This document shows, one piece after another, positions 56,434 through 64,000 of a stretch of 64,000 bases of DNA. The DNA comes from CAIWHR01 sp963816925 (lineage in GTDB: Bacteria > Pseudomonadota > Gammaproteobacteria > Burkholderiales > Casimicrobiaceae). Made by a program: the position numbers and the translations under genes. The stretch is taken from NCBI GenBank assembly GCA_963816925.1, contig CAWFMY010000005.1, positions 62,001-126,000 of the forward strand, read 5' to 3'. Position 1 is the stretch's first letter, and each line of letters starts with the position of its first letter. The notes beneath the pieces are model-generated. The model had not been told where the DNA came from, ran no database searches, and saw only the letters and a program-made list of their open reading frames with translations.

Positions 56434-56865
56434 TTATTTGGGCTTTGGCCAAAGGATCATCTGCGTGCAGCGGAACAGCGCGATCGTGCCGCCGTCGGCA
56501 TGCCGCGTGACCGTCGCATCCCAGACCTGCGTCGTGCGGCCGAGATGCGCGGGTTTCGCCACGCACGTCAGCGTGCCTTCGCGCGCGGTGCCGAGAAAGT
56601 TGGTCTTCAACTCGACGGTCGTGAAGTTTTCCGCGCCTTCCGGCAGATGCGCGAGGCAACCGTATCCGCACGCGGTGTCGGCGAGCGCCACGATGGTCGC
56701 TGCGTGCAGGTAGCCGTTTGGCGCGAGCAGTTCCGGCCGGATGTCGAGCTCGGCGACCAGCAGTCCCTGCTCGATCGCCATGACGCGATAGCCCATGAGC
56801 CCGGGCAGTCGACCCGCGCCGCGCTTCTGCATGACCTCGACCGTGAAGCCTGGACGCAACGACAT
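56434..56865 (-). CDS. PaaI-type acyl-CoA thioesterase (hotdog fold)
   Basis: A 143-residue hotdog protein. 'NGYLHAATIVALADTACGYG' is the catalytic turn and helix of the PaaI/YigI group, with 'FTTVELKTNFLGTAREGTL' as the next strand. The ATG at 56865 lies inside a much longer open frame that only shadows alaS. The acyl substrate is unknown. It is placed 17 bases after the alaS stop. Confidence 0.9.
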   Translation of the reverse strand: MSLRPGFTVEVMQKRGAGRLPGLMGYRVMAIEQGLLVAELDIRPELLAPNGYLHAATIVALADTACGYGCLAHLPEGAENFTTVELKTNFLGTAREGTLTCVAKPAHLGRTTQVWDATVTRHADGGTIALFRCTQMILWPKPK

Positions 56866-56882
56866 GTTCGTTCTCCGCGCGA

Positions 56883-59501
56883 TCAGAGACGTTGCTCGAC
56901 CCACGCGGCGACGGACTTCAGCGCCGCCGGCAGCCCCGACGGATCGGTGCCGCCCGCTTGCGCCATGTCGGGGCGTCCCCCGCCCTTGCCGCCGACCTGC
57001 TGGGCGACGTGGTTGACGAGCTCGCCGGCCTTCACCTTCGCGGTGAGGTCCGGCGTCACGCCGGCGATCAGCGTGACCTTGCCGTCGGCCACCGATGACA
57101 ACACGATGGCCGCGCTTTTCAGCTTGTCTTTCAGCTTGTCCATGGTCTCGCGCAGGCTCTTCACGTCGGCGCCGTCGAGTGACGCCGCCAGCACCTTCGC
57201 GCCCTTGACGTCGACCGCGCTGCCCGCGAGATCGTCGCCCGCGCTCGACGCGGCCTTGGCCTTCAGCTTCGCGAGCTCGCGCTCGGACGCCTTCGCGCCC
57301 TCGATCAGCTGCGCGATCTTCGCCTCGAGCTCGGCGGCCGGCGCCTTCAGCGCAGCCGCGGCGGCATTGACGGCGGCTTCCTGCGCCTGCACCCACTTGA
57401 GCGCGCCTTCGCCGGTGACCGCCTCGATGCGCCGGATGCCTGCCGCCACGCCACCTTCGCCGACGACCTTGAAGAAACCGATGTCGCCCGTGCGCGCGAC
57501 GTGCGTGCCGCCGCACAGCTCGCGCGACGTGCCGATGTCGAGCACGCGGACCTCGTCGCCGTATTTTTCGCCGAAGAGCATCATCGCGCCGGACTTCTGC
57601 GCTTCGTCGATCGGCATCACGCGCGCCTGCGTCGCGGCATTGGCCTGGATCTCGCGGTTGACGATCTGCTCGACGCGGCGGATCTCCTCGTCGGTCATCG
57701 GCGCGTTGTGCGCGAAGTCGAACCGCGTCTTGTCCGGGTCGACCAGCGAGCCCTTCTGCTGGACGTGCGGACCGAGCACCTCGCGCAGTGCCTTGTGCAT
57801 CAGATGCGTGGCCGAATGGTTGCGCACCGTCCGCGCACGCGCGGCATGGTCGACCTCGGCCGCGACGGTGTCGCCGACTTTGAGCTCGCCGGTTTTCACT
57901 TCGCCGACATGCCCGAAGACGTCGGCCTGGATCTTCTGCGTGTCGTCGACGGCGAAGAGCGTGAGGCAGGCGCCGCCTTTGGAGAGCTCGCCGCGGTCGC
58001 CGACCTGACCGCCCGACTCGGCGTAGAACGGCGTCTCGTCCAGCACGACCACGCCGGCGTCGCCGGTGACCAGCGACTGCACGGCCACGCCGTCCTTGTA
58101 GAGCGCCGTCACGCGGCCTTCGTGCGACAGCGTCTCGTAGCCGTGGAAGGCCGTCTTGCGTCCGGTGTAGTCGAGCTGCGCGCCCACCTTGAACTGGCTC
58201 GCCGCGCGCGCTCGCTCGCGCTGCGCGTTCATCGCCTTCTCGAAGCCGGCCTCGTCGACCTTGACACCGCGCTCGCGGCACACGTCGGCGGTGAGGTCGA
58301 ACGGAAAGCCGAACGTGTCGTAGAGCGTGAACGCCGTCGCGCCGTCGAGGACCTTCTTGCCGCCCGCGAGCGCGTGATCGAGCATCTTCATGCCGTGCTC
58401 GATCGTCTCGCCGAAGCGCTCCTCCTCCTGCTTCAGCACCTGCGCGACGCGCGCTTTTTCGCGCCGCAGCTCGGGGTAAGCGTCGCCCATCGCGCGGTCG
58501 AGGTCGGGAACGAGCTTGTAGAAAAACGGCTGCTTCTGCCCGAGCTGGTAACCGTGACGGATCGCGCGCCGGATGATTCGCCGCAGCACGTAGCCGCGGC
58601 CGTCGCTCGATGGAATCACGCCGTCGACGATGAGGAACGAGCATGCGCGGATATGGTCGGCGATGACGCGCAGGCTGGGCGACAGGTAGTCCTTGGCGCC
58701 CGTCTCGCGCACGGCGGCGCGAATCAGTTCCTGGAAGAGGTCGATCTCGTAGTTGCTGTGCACGTGCTGCAGCACGGCCGCCAGGCGTTCCAACCCCATC
58801 CCGGTGTCGACGCATGGCGCGGGCAGCGGCGTCAGCGTGCCGTTGGCGTCCCGGTCGAATTGCATGAACACGAGGTTCCAGATCTCGATGTAGCGGTCGC
58901 CCTCGGCCTCGGGCGATCCGGGCGGGCCGCCCCACACTTCCGGCCCGTGGTCGTAGAAGATTTCGGAGCACGGGCCGCACGGGCCTGTATCGGCCATTTG
59001 CCAGAAATTGTCGCTCGCATACTTGGCGCCCTTGTTGTCGCCGATGCGCACGCAGCGCTCGGGCGGCACGCCGATGTCCTTCGTCCACAGGTCGTACGCC
59101 TCGTCGTCGTCGATGTAGACGGTCGTCCACAGCTTTTCCGGAGGCAGGCCGTACACCTTGGTCAGAAGCTCCCACGCGAAGCGGATCGCGTCGCGCTTGA
59201 AATAGTCGCCGAACGACCAGTTGCCGAGCATCTCGAAGAACGTGTGGTGGCGCGCCGTGTAGCCGACGTTTTCGAGATCGTTGTGCTTGCCGCCCGCACG
59301 CAGGCAGCGTTGCACCGATGTCGCACGCACGTAGGGCCGCTTTTCGACGCCGAGAAACACGTCCTTGAACTGGACCATGCCCGAATTCACGAACAGCAGC
59401 GTCGGATCGTTCGCGGGGACGAGCGACGACGACGGCACGACGGTGTGGCCGCGTTCCTTGAAATAGTCGAGGAACCGGCTGCGTATTTCGTTGGCGGTCA
59501 T
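56883..59501 (-). CDS. alaS: Alanyl-tRNA synthetase
   Basis: An 872-residue AlaS starting 'MTANEIRSRFLDYFKERGHT'. The class II aminoacylation domain has 'VRATSVQRCLRAGGKHNDLE' and 'ARHHTFFEMLGNWSFGDYFK'. The editing domain has the zinc set 'HSATHLMHKAL' and 'RELCGGTHVARTGDIG', and the C-terminal domain is Ala/Lys-rich. A longer frame upstream to 59648 has no homology. It normally follows recX in proteobacteria; here a 2.3-kb gene lies between them. Confidence 0.97.
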   Translation of the reverse strand: MTANEIRSRFLDYFKERGHTVVPSSSLVPANDPTLLFVNSGMVQFKDVFLGVEKRPYVRATSVQRCLRAGGKHNDLENVGYTARHHTFFEMLGNWSFGDYFKRDAIRFAWELLTKVYGLPPEKLWTTVYIDDDEAYDLWTKDIGVPPERCVRIGDNKGAKYASDNFWQMADTGPCGPCSEIFYDHGPEVWGGPPGSPEAEGDRYIEIWNLVFMQFDRDANGTLTPLPAPCVDTGMGLERLAAVLQHVHSNYEIDLFQELIRAAVRETGAKDYLSPSLRVIADHIRACSFLIVDGVIPSSDGRGYVLRRIIRRAIRHGYQLGQKQPFFYKLVPDLDRAMGDAYPELRREKARVAQVLKQEEERFGETIEHGMKMLDHALAGGKKVLDGATAFTLYDTFGFPFDLTADVCRERGVKVDEAGFEKAMNAQRERARAASQFKVGAQLDYTGRKTAFHGYETLSHEGRVTALYKDGVAVQSLVTGDAGVVVLDETPFYAESGGQVGDRGELSKGGACLTLFAVDDTQKIQADVFGHVGEVKTGELKVGDTVAAEVDHAARARTVRNHSATHLMHKALREVLGPHVQQKGSLVDPDKTRFDFAHNAPMTDEEIRRVEQIVNREIQANAATQARVMPIDEAQKSGAMMLFGEKYGDEVRVLDIGTSRELCGGTHVARTGDIGFFKVVGEGGVAAGIRRIEAVTGEGALKWVQAQEAAVNAAAAALKAPAAELEAKIAQLIEGAKASERELAKLKAKAASSAGDDLAGSAVDVKGAKVLAASLDGADVKSLRETMDKLKDKLKSAAIVLSSVADGKVTLIAGVTPDLTAKVKAGELVNHVAQQVGGKGGGRPDMAQAGGTDPSGLPAALKSVAAWVEQRL

Positions 59502-59673
59502 GCGAGGGCAGTCGTTCGGCAAAGCCGTTGATTTTACGCGGGAACTGCCACAACCGCCAAATTGGACATCGAAACCGCGCAGCGGCAATCGACCGCTGCG
59601 CAGCCGTCCAAATCGTGAAAGCGGACGCCCGGCGTCGAGCACCGACAACCGTCAGGTGCGCGTTCCGAAATTG

Positions 59674-62022
59674 CTACTTCGTTGGCGACGCCTCGACCGG
59701 GTATCCCGCTTCTTCCCAAGCGGGAAAGCCGGCCGCAAAGTAGTACACCCGCTTGAAGCCCCATAACAGGGCCTTGGCGCTGGCATAGGCCGAGTCGGGG
59801 CAGGTCTTGCCGTGACAGGACAGGACCAATTCGTCATCCTTGCCGACGATGCGCGACAGACTTTCCCGTGACAATTCGGTGGCGACGTCAAGGTTGAACG
59901 CGCCTGGAACATGGCTGCTGGCGAAAGGCTTGGCAGGGCGCACATCGACGAATTTGACGCGGCGGTCGTGCAGCGTCTTTGCTTGCTGGAGATCGATCGT
60001 GGTGGCGCCAGTAACGTCGTAATAACCGCCGCTCTTGCGCAGCAGCGCGCGATATTTCTCGAACGGTATATCGGTTCCCGCGCCCTCCGGAATACCAGCC
60101 TTGCGCAGGCCCTCCATCAGCCGGTCGCGGTATGCCGGATCGTAGTTGAAAATGTCGCCGTACCACCACCAGCCTCCAAACATCTGGACGGTGATGGTGT
60201 TGTAACCCGCGGACACACTCAATTCGTTGAACGTCTTGATAGCCTCGGGGATGCCACTCTTGCGTCCAAGATGTCCAAGGCTCGCAATCAGCGTGACGTA
60301 GTCGTCCGGGACATCGGTTTTCATTGCCAAGAGTCTTTCGACGGTCCGGACCGCTTCCTCGTAACGTTGCTGGTGGAAAAGCGACATCGCGAGCGTGCGC
60401 AGATACTCCGGCGAGTACAGGGGATCGAGCCGCATCGCCCAGCGCACCGACTCCTCGGCCTCCGCCGCCCGCCCCGTCGCATTGAGGATGCGCGCCTTGC
60501 TGAGGTAATTGTCGGGGTCGTTCGGGGCAAGCGCCATGGCGAGGCCAATCTCGGTGAAGGCCTCCTCGTAGCGCCCCTGCTTCGCGAGAAACTCGGCGGT
60601 CACGGCGTGAGCCAGCGCATTGGGTCGCCGCATCGCCTTGACGAGGGCCGCTTGCATGCGGTCAAAGGCGCGCTGGTATCCGCCCTGGGTGGTCGACTCC
60701 CAGTAGGATTGGACGATCCGCCAGGACGCCGCTGCCACGGCGGCATGTGCTCGCGCGTACTCCGGGTCGAGCGAGATCGCCTGCTCGAACAACGCGATCG
60801 CCTTGTTGGTTTCATCCTCGGAGCCCTGGCGATAGTGTGCCCAGCCGCGCAGCACCGCATCGTAGGCTTGGGGATTTCGGGTCTCCGCAAGTTCAAGCCT
60901 CGACCGTTCGTCGTGAGTGAGATTCACCGCAAGCGCGGCGACGATTTGCCTGATGACTTTGTCCTGCAGTGCGAAAATGTCGCGCATCGACCCGTCGTAG
61001 CGCTCCGCCCAGAGGTGCTGGCCACCGAGCGCGTCGACGAGCTGCGCATTGATGCGAACGGTGTCACCCTCGCGTCGGACACTTCCCTCCAACACGTAGC
61101 GCACGCCAAGATCCTTGGCGACCTGCTGCACCTTCACGGACTTGCCCTTGTAGGTCCAGCTGGAGTTGCGCGCAATGACCAGGATTCCGGAGAGCTTGGA
61201 AAGATCCGTGATGATGTCGTCGGTCATGCCATCGGCGAAGTAACTGTTCTCCGAACTGCCGCCGAGGCTATCGAATGGCAGGACCGCGAGGGAAGGCCTG
61301 TCCGGATGCATTGTCGCGGGCGGCACGGACGCGGCCTCACGGTTCGTCGTTCGCGAGGATTGGAGGTACCACGCTATCGTTGCTCCGATTACCAGCAGCG
61401 CGACAAATGCTGCGCCGAGCCACCGCCGGCTGGTAGATCGGGCCAATCGTTGCCAGTCCCTACGTTCTCGAACCTGCATTTGCGGTGACGCGCTTCCGAG
61501 GTCCACTCGAAATACCTCGACGGGTCGCGCGATGTTCTTGACCTGCTGCGCGCCGAGATCCTCGAAAGTGAAGCTCAGCTTATCGAGGACTTGATCGCGC
61601 ACGACTCGGCTTACGCAAATCCCGCCGGGTTCAGCCAGCATTTGCAGACGCGCTGCGATATTGACGCCGTCACCAAAGATGTCATCGCCGTCAATGATGA
61701 TGTCGCCGACATTGATGCCGATACGAAAGTCCAGTCGCTTATCCGGGGCAATGCTCGTGTTGCGCTCGGCCATGCCCCGCTGCACGTCGACAGCGCAGCG
61801 CACTGCATCGACGACGCTCGAGAATTCCAGCAACAGGCCGTCACCGGTCGTCTTGACGATGCGGCCGCCATGTTCCGCGATCTTGGAGTCGATAAGCTCC
61901 CGCCGGTGGGCCTTCAGTGCCGCCAGCGTGCCACTATCGTCCATGCCCATGAGGCGCGAGTATCCGGCCACATCGAGCGAGACGATTGCCGCAAGTCGCC
62001 GGTGGTCCCGCGCCAAGCACAC
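59674..62022 (-). CDS. Class III adenylate/guanylate cyclase-TPR-rhodanese fusion protein
   Basis: A 782-residue multidomain protein. Residues 8-175 are a class III cyclase (metal Asp17 in 'SLDVAGYSRLMG', Asp61 in 'KTTGDGLLLEF', then 'GINVGDI'). A membrane segment lies at about 202-220. A TolB/FlgO-like domain ('PSLAVLPFDSLGG') spans 243-370, TPR repeats about 385-600, and a C-terminal rhodanese about 665-782 with active-site loop 'CHGKTC' (Cys736). The cyclase would be cytoplasmic and the rest periplasmic. GTG 62022 sits right against GGGGAGG; TTG 62016 has better spacing. It interrupts the recX-alaS order, and its codon use looks less G+C-biased. Confidence 0.88.
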   Translation of the reverse strand: MCLARDHRRLAAIVSLDVAGYSRLMGMDDSGTLAALKAHRRELIDSKIAEHGGRIVKTTGDGLLLEFSSVVDAVRCAVDVQRGMAERNTSIAPDKRLDFRIGINVGDIIIDGDDIFGDGVNIAARLQMLAEPGGICVSRVVRDQVLDKLSFTFEDLGAQQVKNIARPVEVFRVDLGSASPQMQVRERRDWQRLARSTSRRWLGAAFVALLVIGATIAWYLQSSRTTNREAASVPPATMHPDRPSLAVLPFDSLGGSSENSYFADGMTDDIITDLSKLSGILVIARNSSWTYKGKSVKVQQVAKDLGVRYVLEGSVRREGDTVRINAQLVDALGGQHLWAERYDGSMRDIFALQDKVIRQIVAALAVNLTHDERSRLELAETRNPQAYDAVLRGWAHYRQGSEDETNKAIALFEQAISLDPEYARAHAAVAAASWRIVQSYWESTTQGGYQRAFDRMQAALVKAMRRPNALAHAVTAEFLAKQGRYEEAFTEIGLAMALAPNDPDNYLSKARILNATGRAAEAEESVRWAMRLDPLYSPEYLRTLAMSLFHQQRYEEAVRTVERLLAMKTDVPDDYVTLIASLGHLGRKSGIPEAIKTFNELSVSAGYNTITVQMFGGWWWYGDIFNYDPAYRDRLMEGLRKAGIPEGAGTDIPFEKYRALLRKSGGYYDVTGATTIDLQQAKTLHDRRVKFVDVRPAKPFASSHVPGAFNLDVATELSRESLSRIVGKDDELVLSCHGKTCPDSAYASAKALLWGFKRVYYFAAGFPAWEEAGYPVEASPTK

Positions 62023-62804
62023 CTCCCCTGAGCGTTCGCTCTACCGCGATATCGAACACGCACCGATTGCACAATGTACCACCCGCCGTGCTCGCGAATG
62101 TCCGGAAAGGAACGGCAGCGTCGGTCAACGACCATTGTCGGCGAAATCGCGCTACGGCAGCCCTTGGCCGGATTCAGACCGTTCGGACGCGGCGAGATGG
62201 ACGACTGGCCCAGTGCCCAACCCGTCCCGGCCAGCACCCGTCTTGACTTGACGCGCTACGCCCGATCGTCGATTTACGCGATGCGCTACGCAGCGCGCCC
62301 GCGTGGGCCGCTGCAGGCGCTTACTCAGAGGGCGGATTTCGCAGAAGCTTGAAGATGGCCGACAGCGCGAACCCGCGGCTTTGCAGGAAGCGCACCTGCC
62401 GTGCCTTTTCGCGATCGTTGGCGGGCGGCGCGCCGAACTTGCGCAGCCACAGCGCGACCATGGCGTCCTGATCGTCGACGTCGCTCGCGGCCACCGCCGC
62501 CGACGCGACATCGGCGTCGACACCCTTCGCCTTGAGCGACGCGGAGATGGCGCGCTTGCTCATCGCGCCCGCCTTTTGCCCGACCAGCGACTTCGCGAAT
62601 CGCGCGTCGGAGAGATAGCCGAGCGCTGCTATTTCGTCGAGGACGGCGTCCACCTCGTCGCGCGTGGCGCCGGTCGCGACGAGCTTGTCGCGCAACTCGG
62701 CGCGCGAATGTTCCCGTCGCGCGAGATGGCCGATCGCGCTGGCCTTGAGCGATTTCGGCGCCCGCGTCGACTTGCCGGGACGGGCGGCTCCGAACGCCGT
62801 GGGA

Positions 62805-63860
<1,056 letters not shown>

Positions 63861-63936
63861 GTCAGTAATCTCCGGAGTATCGCCCGGCGGCCTGGCGACC
63901 GGGAAGGCGGGCTTTACGCGGGGGCATCATGGCATA

Positions 63937-63955
63937 GAACGATCGTTCGATGCAA
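63937..63955 (-). promoter_or_regulatory. recA promoter region with GAAC-N4-GTTC palindrome, candidate LexA (SOS) box
   Basis: GAACGATCGTTC at 63937-63948 is a perfect 12-base palindrome about 80 bases upstream of the recA ATG. On the minus strand a -35-like TTGCAT (63955-63950) directly precedes it, so a repressor there would block the promoter. GAAC-N4-GTTC is the form known from Gram-positive LexA. The CTGT-N8-ACAG form expected in beta/gammaproteobacteria was not seen in the 140 bases available. Confidence 0.5.
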
Positions 63956-64000
63956 CCCCCTAAATGGCCTAACCCAGCCTCCACTCAGCGGGACGCCGCG

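Noticed and set aside
62037..62320. Small plus-strand frames in the gap between the cyclase and recX genes
   Set aside because: No ribosome sites, overlapping alternatives in several frames and no recognisable product. The gap is reported as empty apart from a weak promoter-like pair.
63861..64000. Standard CTGT-N8-ACAG LexA box upstream of recA
   Set aside because: Looked for on both strands in the available 140 bases and not found; only GAAC-N4-GTTC is present.

Overview
The window is a gene-dense, very GC-rich stretch (roughly two thirds G+C by eye) of a Gram-negative proteobacterial chromosome. A betaproteobacterium (Burkholderiales/Rhodocyclales-like) fits best. The reasons are the many lone periplasmic solute-binding proteins, TRAP transporters, an OmpR/EnvZ pair, a DUF4124-type secreted protein, an 'AASHDLRQPLHAMGLF'-type hybrid kinase, and a recA-recX-(insert)-alaS block. 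The taxonomic call is inference. I found no rRNA, tRNA, CRISPR array, insertion sequence or prophage.

Layout. 1-7.4 kb: the end of a secreted repeat protein, a lipoprotein aminopeptidase, a DUF4124 protein, D-aminoacyl-tRNA deacylase, a MacA/MacB/LolD-like export system, DoxX and pirin. 7.4-16 kb (minus strand): a hexuronate module with GntR regulator, four-gene ABC importer, fructuronate-reductase-like dehydrogenase, glucuronate isomerase and an outer-membrane channel-like protein. 16-21.8 kb: moaC, a BepA-like protease, a SIMPL protein, and a NarL-type regulator with a hybrid histidine kinase. 22-26.5 kb: a periplasmic HAD phosphatase, a secreted protein with exact 57-residue repeats, a Spy-like protein, and ompR-envZ. 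26.5-34.6 kb (minus strand): a tightly overlapping run with two FAD-linked 2-hydroxyacid oxidases, a glutathione transferase, glcE, glcF, a thioesterase, an acetyltransferase, ispD and ispF. 34.8-38.4 kb: a TRAP transporter whose binding protein is encoded convergently to its membrane subunits, and a TetR regulator. 38.4-48 kb: an acetyltransferase, SDR, aldehyde dehydrogenase, peptide-type binding protein, small secreted protein, soluble sugar-dehydrogenase-like protein, M20 deacylase, aspartoacylase-family protein and an orphan TRAP binding protein. 48-56 kb: comEC, then an aromatic-ester module (pobA, binding protein, tannase/feruloyl esterase, divergent LysR). 56-64 kb: a glyoxalase-fold protein, thioesterase, alaS, a cyclase-TPR-rhodanese fusion, recX and recA.

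Working together. The 7-16 kb module would import and isomerise uronic acids. The 50.7-56 kb module would release and hydroxylate plant phenolic acids. The glc-type oxidases burn glycolate/lactate-type acids. These suggest a heterotroph on plant-derived organic matter, which is inference.

Quality note. At least twelve internal single-base frameshifts break otherwise conserved genes, and eleven of them look like one extra base. A further one or two sit at gene starts. This most likely reflects insertion-type sequencing errors in a draft long-read assembly, so those genes are annotated as CDS across the shift.
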